Of a stretch of 64,000 bases of DNA, positions 25,681-34,505 are shown in pieces. Both the position numbers and the translations under genes were made by a program. Source of the stretch: Aquibacillus saliphilus (GTDB lineage Bacteria > Bacillota > Bacilli > Bacillales > Amphibacillaceae). The notes under the pieces were generated by a model that worked only from the letters and a program-made list of their open reading frames with translations, made no database searches and had not been told where the DNA came from. The DNA is taken from the NCBI RefSeq assembly GCF_020404745.1, contig NZ_JAIZAP010000019.1:31018-95017 (forward strand). Reading direction: 5' to 3'. How positions within the stretch are numbered: the first letter of the stretch is position 1; every line of letters begins with the position of its first letter.

Positions 25681-26598
25681 TTAAGAGATTATCGATTCAT
25701 ATATTTTTAAATTAGCATAAATCATAGATAAGATTGGAGTATCGATGCTATGTTGTTTGGCTGCTTCTATCAAATATCCGTATAAATGATCTGCTTCGAT
25801 TGCTTGGGTTTTCTCCATATCTCTTTGTAAGGAGGATTTCATTGTGAAATCCATTTGTTTTATCTTATCGAATTGTATCTTTTCAATATCTGATAGAATT
25901 GGTGCGTGTAAATTTCTCATGATGGTAGCTGTTTCAAAGAGTACTTGCTTTATGGTTTCGGTACCATGTTCACTTGTAAGGATTGGTCCGATTGGAGACC
26001 TGAACAGAGAAGTTACGCCAGATAAAGTTGTAATGAATAAATATTTTTGCCACATATCCTGTTCAATGTTTTCTGATAAACGAAATTCGGCTTTTGTATC
26101 ACTGAAAGCTTTTTGTAATTGGAGAATTCGAGTTGTTTTTTCACCACTTCTTTCTCCAAAGACTAGTTCGTGAATCGGACTTGATTGAACAGTATGTCCA
26201 TTTGGAGCTAATGTAGACTCGATAAAACAAAGGCCGCCAATAACATTATGATCGCTAAAGGAATTGGTTAGAAGATTTACATGTGAAATTCCATTTAGAA
26301 GTGGCAAAATCATTGTACTCTCACCAACATAAGGCTTAATGTCCGTTATCGCATCATGAATATGGTAAGCCTTTGTCGTTAAAATGATAACATCGTAAGG
26401 TTCAGGGTTCATGCCTGCACGAATTGTTGTTGGCTTGCACTGGATATCTCCGTGTACACTTTCTATTACTAACCCTTTTTGGTCTAAAATTTCTTTTTTC
26501 TTTTCACGAACAAGAAAGGTCACATCTTCGCCCTTTTCTTGTAATCGTGCTCCAAAATAACTTCCGACAGCACCTGCTCCAACGATTAATATTTTCAT
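25681..26598 (-). CDS. Ketopantoate reductase family protein (PanE/ApbA)
   Basis: This 305-residue NADPH-dependent dehydrogenase has the Rossmann motif GAGAVGSYFGARL at residues 7-19, TTKAY (catalytic-lysine region) at about 74-78, PLLNGI at about 99-104 and a C-terminal helical domain with the conserved SSLQRDMEK segment. PanE makes pantoate for coenzyme A. Many paralogues act on other 2-keto acids, and the absence of panB/panC neighbours leaves the substrate open. It is transcribed alone on the minus strand with AGGTGA before the ATG. Confidence 0.83.
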   Translation of the reverse strand: MKILIVGAGAVGSYFGARLQEKGEDVTFLVREKKKEILDQKGLVIESVHGDIQCKPTTIRAGMNPEPYDVIILTTKAYHIHDAITDIKPYVGESTMILPLLNGISHVNLLTNSFSDHNVIGGLCFIESTLAPNGHTVQSSPIHELVFGERSGEKTTRILQLQKAFSDTKAEFRLSENIEQDMWQKYLFITTLSGVTSLFRSPIGPILTSEHGTETIKQVLFETATIMRNLHAPILSDIEKIQFDKIKQMDFTMKSSLQRDMEKTQAIEADHLYGYLIEAAKQHSIDTPILSMIYANLKIYESIIS

Positions 26599-26713
26599 AT
26601 ATTCACCTCATTTAGCACAAACTTTAGTTTAAAAAAAAGACTCTTTTCGCAGCGTAGTTGCTATTGATAGAAAATGCGACGTAACCTTCCACTCTGATTG
26701 AATCGATTGCCGC

Positions 26714-26995
26714 TGAGTGAGAAAAAATCCAGGTTGAGCGCGCATTCCGTACCGCCGAGTGAGAATAAATCTGGGTTGAGTGCGCATTCAGTAGCGCTGA
26801 GTGAGAATTAATCCAGGTTGAGTGCGCATTCAGTAGCGCTGAGTGAGAATAAACTCGGGTTGAGTGCGCATTCCGTACCGCCGGGTGAGAATAAACTCGG
26901 GTAGAACGCGCATTTCGTGCCTCCGAGTGAGAAAAAATCCAGGTTGAGTGCGCATTCCGTACCGCCGAGTGAGAATAAATCTGGGTTGATGAGTA
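26714..26995 (-). repeat. Phased 42-bp (2 x 21) repeat array, copy 1
   Basis: About seven 42-bp units occupy the gap 26599-27061, oriented as in GAATGCGCACTCA when read on the minus strand. On the plus strand the half-unit motif TGAGTG (or TGAGCG/CGAGTG) falls at 714, 735, 756, 777 and onward to 945, 966 and 987, always 21 bases apart with no slip over about 270 bp. Each 42-bp unit therefore contains two related 21-bp halves. The same family runs off the right edge at 63757-64000 in the opposite orientation. Because 42 is a multiple of three, a frame stays open (ECALNxDxFSLxGT), but there is no ribosome site. Confidence 0.88.
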
Positions 26996-27061
26996 ACCTT
27001 AGTCTCAATCTTAAATCTTGTTTAATCTCTACGCAAATTTAACAAAGGTTGAAGTTCACTG

Positions 27062-28513
27062 TTATGCTACATTGTCCCAACCTGATACATCGTCTTCAAG
27101 AGGAATCTTATTATTCCTTGCTTTTTTCGCAGCGTGGAAAAAGAGTGCAACAAGAATTACAGTTATAATTGACGCGCCTAGATAAGATGTACTTAAAGAT
27201 AACCTGAAGCCAATTGGTGCATTTAGAATATACGTAGTAGTTGCCATCAACATAAACATCCCTGGGATCAGAGGCACCCAATAATTCTTCTTGGCTATAT
27301 ATAAATACATGGCTCCAACAAATAGTGCGATTACAGCAGTTGACTGGTTTGCCCAGGAGAAATAGCGCCATAATAATGTGAAATCAATTTTTGTTAATGC
27401 AAATGACAGTGCAAATAATGGAAGAGAAATCCATAATCGATTTAAAACTTTTTTCTGAGAGAATTTGAAGTAATCAGCTATGATCATGCGAGCACTACGA
27501 AAAGCAGTATCACCTGATGTGATTGGTAATATTATTACTCCTAAGATGGCAAGTGTACCACCAATTGCCCCAAGCATTAAGGTAGATGCTTCACTTACAA
27601 TCGCTGCAGGACCGCCACTTGCAAGTAATTCATTTAGGCCGACTGGTCCGTTAAATAGACTCATTGCAGCTGCAGCCCAAATCATCGCAATAATTCCTTC
27701 AGCAATCATCATTCCGTAGAAAATTTTACGACCGTGCTTTTCGCTTTGAGTCGTTCGAGAGATAATTGGTGTTTGTGTTGCGTGAAACCCTGACAAAGCA
27801 CCACAAGAAATCGTCAAGAATAATAGCGGAAAGATAGGTGCATTATCGGGATGGAAATTTGAGAAAGATACTTCTGGAATCGGTGCTCCTGTAATAACTA
27901 AACCAGCTCCAACTCCCAAAGCGCTTATTAATAATAAAGCACCAAAAATAGGGTAAAATCGTCCGATAATCTTATCAATCGGAAGTAGAGTAGCGAGCGT
28001 ATAGTAAATAAAAATTGCTGCAAGAATGAGCCCCATTGTTACCCAACCGTTCATTAGGCTATGAAGTAATCCAGCAGGAGCTGTCACAAACACGGTACCA
28101 ACTAGTAAAAGAAGCAGGACAGCAAAAGCATTTACTACATGCTTCATCACTTTTCCTAAAAACTTTCCAGCTAGTTCAGGGAGGTGTGCTCCGCGATTAC
28201 GGATGGAAATCATCCCTGTTAAATAGTCGTGAACAGCACCTGCAAAGATACAACCAAACACAATCCATAAAAATGCAACCGGACCATAAAGCGCTCCCAT
28301 AATTGGTCCGAAAATCGGTCCTACTCCAGCAATATTTAGCAACTGGATTAATGAATTTTTAGTCGTATTCATCGGTAAGTAATCAACACCGTCGTCATGT
28401 GTAAAAGCAGGAGTTGATCTTTTCTCGTTAACTCCAAACATTTTCTCTACAAACTTTCCATACGTGAAGTAACCAACAATTAATAATACAATGCCAACCA
28501 AAAATGTTATCAT
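27062..28513 (-). CDS. cstA: CstA-family carrier (carbon starvation; probable pyruvate/peptide transporter)
   Basis: This polytopic protein of 483 residues (about 14 helices) has the CstA landmarks LNIAGVGPIFGPIMGALYGP at about 55-75, FAGAVHDYLTGMIS at about 90-103 and FHATQTPIISRTTQSE near 240. The frame could begin at 28552, but GAGGAGG is placed exactly for the ATG at 28513. It is shorter than E. coli CstA or BtsT (about 700 residues), matching the compact Gram-positive form. The LytS/LytR-type pair just upstream in the same orientation parallels BtsSR-BtsT, which senses and imports pyruvate, so pyruvate is the likely substrate. Confidence 0.88.
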   Translation of the reverse strand: MITFLVGIVLLIVGYFTYGKFVEKMFGVNEKRSTPAFTHDDGVDYLPMNTTKNSLIQLLNIAGVGPIFGPIMGALYGPVAFLWIVFGCIFAGAVHDYLTGMISIRNRGAHLPELAGKFLGKVMKHVVNAFAVLLLLLVGTVFVTAPAGLLHSLMNGWVTMGLILAAIFIYYTLATLLPIDKIIGRFYPIFGALLLISALGVGAGLVITGAPIPEVSFSNFHPDNAPIFPLLFLTISCGALSGFHATQTPIISRTTQSEKHGRKIFYGMMIAEGIIAMIWAAAAMSLFNGPVGLNELLASGGPAAIVSEASTLMLGAIGGTLAILGVIILPITSGDTAFRSARMIIADYFKFSQKKVLNRLWISLPLFALSFALTKIDFTLLWRYFSWANQSTAVIALFVGAMYLYIAKKNYWVPLIPGMFMLMATTTYILNAPIGFRLSLSTSYLGASIITVILVALFFHAAKKARNNKIPLEDDVSGWDNVA

Positions 28514-28590
28514 CTTAATCCTCCTCAAGTACTTTTTTGTAAGCGTGTACATAAATTATATAATCTATTGTGGCGAAAATGTGACTTTTA

Positions 28591-28653
28591 GATTAACATG
28601 TCAATTTTGAGGTGTAAGATGCTTATTTGGATGATTAACATACTTAATTTTGA
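28591..28653. promoter_or_regulatory. Direct repeats upstream of cstA (candidate LytTR sites)
   Basis: GATTAACAT-GTC-AATTTTGA (28591-28610) and GATTAACAT-ACTT-AATTTTGA (28633-28653) are near-identical, 42 bp apart, that is four helical turns. They lie between the response-regulator gene and cstA. LytTR-domain regulators bind direct repeats of this kind, so these are candidate sites for the adjacent regulator. The repeat is seen; the binding is inferred. Confidence 0.5.
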
Positions 28654-28664
28654 AAGCATTTACA
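28651..28664. promoter_or_regulatory. Candidate cre site upstream of cstA
   Basis: TGAAAGCATTTACA differs from the CcpA catabolite-response consensus (TGWAANCGNTNWCA) only at the second base of the central CG. It overlaps the end of the second direct repeat, 138 bp from the cstA start. Catabolite repression would fit a carbon-starvation carrier. Confidence 0.45.
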
Positions 28665-28692
28665 ATATTAACTGTTTCTTTCACATGAAAAA

Positions 28693-29424
28693 TTATAATT
28701 CGAGAACTCGTCGCAATGATTTCACATAATTTCTACTGACAGAAAGCTTGTCATTGCTTCCTTTTAATTCTAACTGATAGGCACCATTAAACCATGGACT
28801 GAGTTTAGACACATAATCTAAGTTGACTAAATAGCTCTTATGTATCCTGAAAAATGAATAGGAGGAGGTTAAGCGTCTTTCTAATTCTTTTAAAGGGATA
28901 TGAATATCAAATGTTTTTGTTTTAGTGATGATTTTTGAAACTTTTTCTTCGCGATACATGTACAGAATATCGCTCGGTAGGATGTAGATGATTTCTCCTT
29001 CCACTTCAACAGCAAGCTTTGCTAATGGATTAGAAGTGGAAGAGCCCGGTGAAGAAAGGAAACGTTTTTCTAATCGGTCAATTGTCTGTTGAAGCTGTTC
29101 TTCATCATAAGGTTTTAATAAGTAATCAATTGCTTGATAACGAAATGCTTCCACAGCAAACTGAGGATATGCGGTAGCGAACACGATTAATGGAGTTTTT
29201 TTAAGTTCAAGTAATGATTTGGCGGTCTCCATTCCGTTCATCTTAGGCATTTCGACATCAAGAAAAACGACATCTGGTTGTTTTTTTAATGCGGTTAGGA
29301 TCGCTTCATCACCTGAGTCGGCTTCACCGATCACTTGGATAGAAGGGAATTCGTTCAATAAATGCTTTAATTCATCACGGGCATACCGCTCGTCATCTAC
29401 AACTAACGCTCGGATTTCAACCAT
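28693..29424 (-). CDS. LytTR-family response regulator
   Basis: This 243-residue regulator has a receiver domain (residues 1-120, acidic pocket DDE near 9-11, phosphorylated Asp in VVFLDVEMPKMNG at about 56, Thr/Ala switch FATAY, Lys in LLKPYD) and a C-terminal LytTR DNA-binding domain (about 138-240, with RIHKSYLVNLDYV and LSVSRNYVKSLR). Its ATG follows the stop codon of the sensor kinase directly, with GGAGGAG inside the end of the kinase gene, so the pair is coupled. It probably activates cstA, which lies downstream on the same strand. Confidence 0.92.
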   Translation of the reverse strand: MVEIRALVVDDERYARDELKHLLNEFPSIQVIGEADSGDEAILTALKKQPDVVFLDVEMPKMNGMETAKSLLELKKTPLIVFATAYPQFAVEAFRYQAIDYLLKPYDEEQLQQTIDRLEKRFLSSPGSSTSNPLAKLAVEVEGEIIYILPSDILYMYREEKVSKIITKTKTFDIHIPLKELERRLTSSYSFFRIHKSYLVNLDYVSKLSPWFNGAYQLELKGSNDKLSVSRNYVKSLRRVLEL

Positions 29425-31161
29425 TTATATCTCCTCCATTTTAGGAATGAGAAAAGTTATCTCTGTCCCTGTTGAGATTTCACTTTTTATTTTTAATTCT
29501 GCTTCCTGGCCAAACATGATAGATAATCGACGGTTAACATTATATAATGCTATCCCAGTTCCAGTTTGAGAGTCGATTTGTTTCGACCCTAATTCTGTTA
29601 ACAAGTGTGGGCTTATTCCAACGCCGTTATCTTCCACCTTAATTTCAACTTTTCCTTGTTTTTCCTGGATAGAAATTTTGATAATACAATCTTGTTCTTT
29701 GTCCTTTATGCCATGTTTAACGGCGTTTTCCACCAAGGGCTGTAAGGTGAGCGGAGGAACCATTTTAAATAAAAATTTGTCATCAATATCGTAATGGACA
29801 GTTAGTTTATCAACAAAGCGAGCTTCTTCAATTGCCAAATAGGCTTTGACATGATTTAGTTCTTGTTCGAGAGATATCTTTAAGGCCTGTGTCCCTACTA
29901 AATTTTGACGTAAGAAATGGGATAATGAAATTAACAGTTTACGGGCTTTTATTGGTTCAATTCTTATCAATGAAACAATCGTATTCAATGAATTAAAGAG
30001 AAAATGTGGACTAATTTGCGCTTGTAATCCTTTTATTTCTGCTTCTTTTGCTAATTGATAGGCACGATCAGCCTCGGCAACTTCTAACTGATTGCTTAAC
30101 AAAACACTCAGTCCTGAGATCACTTCTCTAATCACATTTGAAATTTCCTTTTCTGTTGTAAAATAAAACTTAATGGTTCCGATTGGTTCCCCTCTCTGTT
30201 TTAGTGGAGCAATAACTGCTGCTTTTAGAGGGCAGTTTTGATTGATGCAATGGATTGATTCATTATTTGCTACAATCATCTTTCCATGTTTAATAACTTC
30301 CCTAGTAATGTTCGTTTGTAATGGGCTATTTGCTTGGTGATGGTTATCAGCAAGTCCAACGTGAGCTAGGATATTCGTTTTATTTGTAATCGCAACAGCG
30401 CTCGGTTTTAATTCGCTGAATAAAATATGGCAAACGTTAAGTGCTGATTGATTCGTGATTCCTTGCCGGAGATATGCGAGGGTTTGGTCAGCAATTCGCA
30501 ACGCTTTTTGTGCTTGAAGTGCGCCGGCTTTTTCTTTTTCATTTAAAACATTTTTAATAATAAGCATAAAAAGTGCTGAACCAATTCCATTTGCGATGAT
30601 CATTGGCATGCCAATTTCTTCTACAAGTGTCAACGATTGTTCGAAAGGTTTAGACAGGATTAGAATTAACAGCATTTGAATGGCTTCAGCAAGTGCCCCA
30701 ACAGAAAATGCTAAGAAAAGGTTCATCTGTTTGTTTTTTTTGTGAAAGGCACCGGCCAGGATACCGGTAATTATCGCTGCTAAACCACAAGAAAACCCGG
30801 TAAAACCACCAAGAGTAAACCGATGGATACCAGCTATTAAACCGGCCCCAATCCCCATTTTATATCCACCCAAAAGGCCCGCGATTACAACCCCAATCAC
30901 CCTAGAGTTAGCGATTGCTTCATCAGAGGTTAGATCGGTAACTCCACGGTAAAGGTCTGATGTTTCGGTGTTAAGTGTTAATCCTAAATATGTTCCGATA
31001 ATACCAAAGACGCCAAAAAATAAAATTGCCCAAAGCTGTTGAGAATGACGTAACTTATCCTGATAAATCATATCTTGGAAAAATCGAAAGCGCGTCAGAA
31101 CAAATGCAATCGTGACAATAATTCCAAGTCGCTCCAACATAGTCAATAGTAAGTCAAACAT
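29425..31161 (-). CDS. LytS-type sensor histidine kinase (5TM-GAF-HisKA_LytS)
   Basis: This 578-residue membrane kinase begins with the 5TMR-LYT membrane sensor (about residues 1-190, with GLIAGIHRFTLGGFTG), followed by a GAF-like domain (about 220-350, carrying a cysteine pair in CINQNCPL). The phosphoacceptor region ISPHFLFNSLNTIVSLIR is at about 375-395, and the ATPase has VENAVKHGI and VEDNGVGIS. The longest frame reaches 31188, but AAAGGAGA is spaced for the ATG at 31161. LytS and BtsS members respond to pyruvate or membrane potential, and the CstA carrier next to it supports pyruvate sensing. Confidence 0.92.
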   Translation of the reverse strand: MFDLLLTMLERLGIIVTIAFVLTRFRFFQDMIYQDKLRHSQQLWAILFFGVFGIIGTYLGLTLNTETSDLYRGVTDLTSDEAIANSRVIGVVIAGLLGGYKMGIGAGLIAGIHRFTLGGFTGFSCGLAAIITGILAGAFHKKNKQMNLFLAFSVGALAEAIQMLLILILSKPFEQSLTLVEEIGMPMIIANGIGSALFMLIIKNVLNEKEKAGALQAQKALRIADQTLAYLRQGITNQSALNVCHILFSELKPSAVAITNKTNILAHVGLADNHHQANSPLQTNITREVIKHGKMIVANNESIHCINQNCPLKAAVIAPLKQRGEPIGTIKFYFTTEKEISNVIREVISGLSVLLSNQLEVAEADRAYQLAKEAEIKGLQAQISPHFLFNSLNTIVSLIRIEPIKARKLLISLSHFLRQNLVGTQALKISLEQELNHVKAYLAIEEARFVDKLTVHYDIDDKFLFKMVPPLTLQPLVENAVKHGIKDKEQDCIIKISIQEKQGKVEIKVEDNGVGISPHLLTELGSKQIDSQTGTGIALYNVNRRLSIMFGQEAELKIKSEISTGTEITFLIPKMEEI

Positions 31162-31260
31162 GGAAATTCTCCTTTTTGGGTTGTACATTTGGATTAAAGT
31201 AAGATTTAATTATTAACAATTAGTTAGTGTTTGTTCTTATTTTGTTCGAAGGTAAGAAAG

Positions 31261-31402
31261 TATAAAGTTTTGCGTTTCGATGTCTAGCTCCAGCGCCTAT
31301 CCCGCCTGAGGTCTTAAGTCAATCCTCTTTGTGGCAAAAAGCACCACATAGAGGCTCGACTTATTGCCCTAGGGTGACCAAGGCGCTTGCGCTTTTCTTA
31401 TT
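31261..31402. repeat. Dispersed structured element, copy 1 (about 142 bp)
   Basis: This intergenic element begins ATAAAGTTTTGCG, then TGTCTAGCTCC, and ends TGCGCTTTTCTTATTA; it recurs at 52799-52974. It can fold: AGCGCCT near 31302 with AGGCGCT near 31381, and an internal hairpin CCTCTTTGTGG/CCACATAGAGG (about 31324-31354). It occupies most of the gap between the kinase and cutC (31162-31555). It resembles short repeats common in Bacillaceae genomes; I know no established name. Confidence 0.75.
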
Positions 31403-31555
31403 AGTATAATTGATTTACACCCTTTTGTAACTTGATAACATGAAGGTGTCGATAGAGAAATAATAGAATCAAATGTATAATCATAAATAAATAAATGAAT
31501 GATGTAAAGGCATGATGTCAATTAATCATACCGACAATAAGGAAAGGAAATAACT

Positions 31556-32239
31556 ATGTTAATAGAGGTAATTGTTCAAAATCATGATGAGGCGATTAAA
31601 GCAGAGAAACTAGGTGCTGACAGACTTGAGTTAGTGTCAGCAATAACAGAAGGCGGATTAACACCAAGTTACGGCACAATTAAACAAGTTCTGTCTAAAG
31701 TAACAATACCAGTTCAAGTAATGATTCGCCCACATAGCTATCATTATCTATATAGTAAAGCTGATTCGGAAATTATTTTAGAAGATATCAAAAAAATCCT
31801 GGACCTTGGAGGTAATCGAATTGTTTTTGGAGCACTTAATCAAGACAATACGGTCGATGAAGAGACACTATCTAAACTAGTTAGTCTATCTTCACGTCTT
31901 GATATAACCTTCCACCGTGCGTTTGATGAAGTACCGTCACAAACCGATGCTTATGCTACTTTATTGAAATATAAGAAAAACGTAAAACGAGTCTTAACCT
32001 CAGGCGGGAAGAGTAATTGCGAAACTGGTAAATATCAGTTAAGCGAATTGGTTAAGCTTGCAGAACAAACAAACGGACCTGAAATTATGCCGGGTTCTGG
32101 GTTAACGCCATCCAATTTCGAGTCTGTTCATCAAATAGTAAACGCAAGGCAGTATCATTTTGGGACAGCAATGAGAAAAGAACAGTCATTTGCAAATGAA
32201 TTTGATGAACAAGCATTTGTAAAGCTAAGACAATTTTAG
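31556..32239 (+). CDS. cutC: CutC family protein
   Basis: This 227-residue TIM-barrel protein has CutC signatures: IEVIVQNHDEAIKAEKLGADRLEL at the N-terminus (cited in part), GGLTPSYG, VMIRPH at about 55-60, FHRAFDE and LTSGG. CutC was named for copper tolerance, but the biochemical role is unsettled. It is followed 58 bases later by nagA, a pairing that suggests a link to amino-sugar metabolism. AGGAAAGGA precedes the ATG. It is the first gene of the cutC-nagA-hyi cluster. Confidence 0.88.
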   Translation: MLIEVIVQNHDEAIKAEKLGADRLELVSAITEGGLTPSYGTIKQVLSKVTIPVQVMIRPHSYHYLYSKADSEIILEDIKKILDLGGNRIVFGALNQDNTVDEETLSKLVSLSSRLDITFHRAFDEVPSQTDAYATLLKYKKNVKRVLTSGGKSNCETGKYQLSELVKLAEQTNGPEIMPGSGLTPSNFESVHQIVNARQYHFGTAMRKEQSFANEFDEQAFVKLRQF

Positions 32240-32297
32240 AGGCAATGGCTGAAGTAATGCGGAAAATGAATGTTTGCTTTCACTTGGAGGTTTTAAA

Positions 32298-33446
32298 ATG
32301 GATAAAAAAGTTATTCTCAGGTGCCGAGTTCTTACACCAACAGAAATTACAGCACCATCAAGCATTTGGATAGAACAAGGGAAAATAGTAAAAGTGGAAC
32401 ATGAGAAAAGTAGTAACATTCCTGATGACTACCAGATTATTGATGGTGATGGTCAGCTGTTAATTCCTGGCATGGTTGATGTGCATATCCACGGAGCAGG
32501 TGGCTGCGATATGATGGACGGGACCGAGGAAAGTATTTTAGAAGTATCTCGGATATGCGCGATGACGGGATGTACATCATTTCTGGCAACCTCGGTGACT
32601 TCTTCCTTAGAGGATTTAACTAAAATGATTAACAATGTAAAAAAGGTAATTGGCAGAGAACCAGGAGCTAAAATAGTAGGCATCCATTTGGAAGGTCCAT
32701 ACTTAAATGTCAAAAGAAAAGGGATGCAAGATGAAAATAATTTACGACATCCCGATCTAGCAGAAATGAAAGAGATTTTAAAGCAAGCTGATGGTTTAAT
32801 TAAAATGGTAACCATTGCACCTGAATTACCAGGTGGTATCGAAATGGTTCAATTTTTAAAAGAGCAAGGTATTATTGTTTCACTTGCACATTCTGATGCT
32901 ACATATGAACAGGCGAAACAGGCGTTTGCAATCGGTGCGAGTCACGTAACCCATTGCTTTAATGCGATGCGGCCAATTCATCACAGAGATCCGGGATTAG
33001 TTGTGGCAGCTTTTGAAGAACCCCATGTTAGTTTGCAAGCAATTGTTGACAATGTACACCTTCATCCAGCAGTTGTTCGGTTGATGCATCGTATCAAAGG
33101 TCCAGCAGGAATTGCTTTAATTACCGACGCACTTCAGGCAATGTATATGGGCGATGGAACGTATGACTTTGGTGGACATCAAGTGACTGTATCAAATGGC
33201 GTGGCGCGACTGAATGATGGCACCCTTGCTTCTAGTACGGTTACAATGGATCAAGCTTTGTGTAATACAGTCGAAAGTGGTATTTCACTTGTTGATGCCG
33301 TTCATATGGCTTCCACAACGCCTGCAAGTATTTTGGGATTAAAAGATAAAGGGAACATTTTAACCGGAGCAGATGCTGATCTCGTATTGATAGATTCGAA
33401 TTACACTATTCAATGGACGATGATTAACGGTCAACTAATTAATTAA
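32298..33446 (+). CDS. nagA: N-acetylglucosamine-6-phosphate deacetylase
   Basis: This 382-residue amidohydrolase removes acetyl from GlcNAc-6-phosphate, the first step in using amino sugars from peptidoglycan or chitin. Motifs seen are VDVHIHGAGG at about 60-69 (His-x-His), the metal-binding Glu in HLEGPYLN at about 130-137, AHSDATYEQ with metal His near 197, THCFNAMRP near 218 and catalytic Asp in ITDAL near 276. TTGGAGG is placed for the ATG at 32298, not for the in-frame codon at 32274. No nagB is adjacent. A following isomerase-like gene shares the transcript. Confidence 0.92.
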   Translation: MDKKVILRCRVLTPTEITAPSSIWIEQGKIVKVEHEKSSNIPDDYQIIDGDGQLLIPGMVDVHIHGAGGCDMMDGTEESILEVSRICAMTGCTSFLATSVTSSLEDLTKMINNVKKVIGREPGAKIVGIHLEGPYLNVKRKGMQDENNLRHPDLAEMKEILKQADGLIKMVTIAPELPGGIEMVQFLKEQGIIVSLAHSDATYEQAKQAFAIGASHVTHCFNAMRPIHHRDPGLVVAAFEEPHVSLQAIVDNVHLHPAVVRLMHRIKGPAGIALITDALQAMYMGDGTYDFGGHQVTVSNGVARLNDGTLASSTVTMDQALCNTVESGISLVDAVHMASTTPASILGLKDKGNILTGADADLVLIDSNYTIQWTMINGQLIN

Positions 33447-33509
33447 TAGATTTAGTCAATTTCATAAGGTAATTATGAAATTGATTCGATTGTAACAAAA
33501 TAAGAGAGG

Positions 33510-34274
33510 ATGTTTGTTATCAAATTTTCAGTATGTATTGACGCACTTTACCATCATAAGGATTTTAATGAAAGCGTAATCAATGGTAAAGAATCAGGTT
33601 ATAGCACCATTGAGTTTTGGAGCTGGTGGGACAAGGATTTGGAGTCGCTTGAGAAAATCCTGAAGGAAGAAGAAGTGGAAGTCTCTATATTTTGTACTAA
33701 ATTTATTAGTTTGGTTGATTCAACTGCAAGGCAAGACTATCTAAACGGACTCAAAGAGTCGATAGAAGCTGCCAAAAGATTAAATTGCCATAAACTTATT
33801 TCTCAAGTAGGACAGGAACTGCCTAATGTGTCCAGACAAGAACAAAAACAATCCGTGATTGATGGACTAAAGGCTTGCGTTCCTATTTTAGAACAAGAAA
33901 ATATAACCTTAATGGTAGAGCCTTTAAACTTGGAGGTAGACCATCCAGGCTATTTTTTATCAGAATCAGAGGAAGCTTTTGATATTATCAAACAGGTAGG
34001 ATCCAAGCACATCAAAATTCTTTACGATATTTATCATCAACAAATTACGGAAGGAAATATCATAGCAACGATTGAAAAAAACATCGATTTAATCGGTCAT
34101 TTTCATGCCGCTGGAACCCCAGGTAGACATGAACTAGATAATGGTGAACTAAATTATAATCAGATATTTCATGCAATTGATCAAACAGGTTATCAAGGTT
34201 ATGTCGGATTAGAGTATTTCCCAAAGGGTGATCCGGCTGTTGGGTTGAAGCGGTTGTTGGAATTGAAACGTTAA
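33510..34274 (+). CDS. Hydroxypyruvate-isomerase-like TIM-barrel protein
   Basis: This 254-residue protein of the xylose-isomerase-like barrel superfamily is close to hydroxypyruvate isomerase (Hyi). Metal-binding acids are visible in LMVEPLN at about 134-140 (Glu), ILYDIYHQQ at about 172-180 (Asp, His), the histidine in GHFHAAG at about 196-202, and GLEYFP near 233. It may isomerise a small keto acid or sugar derived from amino-sugar breakdown. The AGAGAGGA site abuts the ATG at 33510 unusually closely, while homologous proteins typically begin MKFSVCID, matching the IKFSVCID three codons later. The start is therefore uncertain. Confidence 0.75.
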   Translation: MFVIKFSVCIDALYHHKDFNESVINGKESGYSTIEFWSWWDKDLESLEKILKEEEVEVSIFCTKFISLVDSTARQDYLNGLKESIEAAKRLNCHKLISQVGQELPNVSRQEQKQSVIDGLKACVPILEQENITLMVEPLNLEVDHPGYFLSESEEAFDIIKQVGSKHIKILYDIYHQQITEGNIIATIEKNIDLIGHFHAAGTPGRHELDNGELNYNQIFHAIDQTGYQGYVGLEYFPKGDPAVGLKRLLELKR

Positions 34275-34320
34275 ATTTTTATGGAGAAATCTACTAGTTG
34301 AAATTGGTTCTATCGGAGAT

Positions 34321-34366
34321 ACAAGTTAAAGGCGAACCATCGCCTAATAACTTGTACCTTTTTTGT
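34321..34366 (+). terminator. Terminator of the cutC-nagA-hyi operon
   Basis: A two-part stem, ACAAGTTA...TAACTTGT enclosing AGGCGA...TCGCCT (34321-34355), is followed by CCTTTTTT. Confidence 0.88.
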
Positions 34367-34410
34367 TGTTAATAGATTTCATTTAAAATTAACACAATTT
34401 TAAAAATTTA

Positions 34411-34456
34411 TTGATAATTCAATTAACTAAGAATATAATATACCTATCAGATAGGT
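34411..34456 (+). promoter_or_regulatory. Promoter and operator of the FadR-type regulator operon
   Basis: TTGATA (34411-34416) and TATAAT (34434-34439) are separated by 17 bases, a near-ideal housekeeping promoter. The palindrome ACCTATC-A-GATAGGT (34442-34456) follows immediately and would cover the transcription start. Further GATAGG half-sites follow to about 34472. This is the expected layout for autorepression by the GntR/FadR protein encoded downstream. Confidence 0.72.
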
Positions 34457-34505
34457 GGATAGGTGATAGGTTGGTTTTAAAAGCGACCAATGAAAGGAGT
34501 AAGAA

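Noticed and set aside
26714..26995. CRISPR array
   Set aside because: Units are contiguous and near-identical with no unique spacers, and no cas gene is present anywhere in the window.
26808..27008. Minus-strand frame with ECALNxDxFSLGGT repeats
   Set aside because: Translation of the 42-bp array. The frame is open because 42 is a multiple of three; no ribosome site or conserved non-repeat part.
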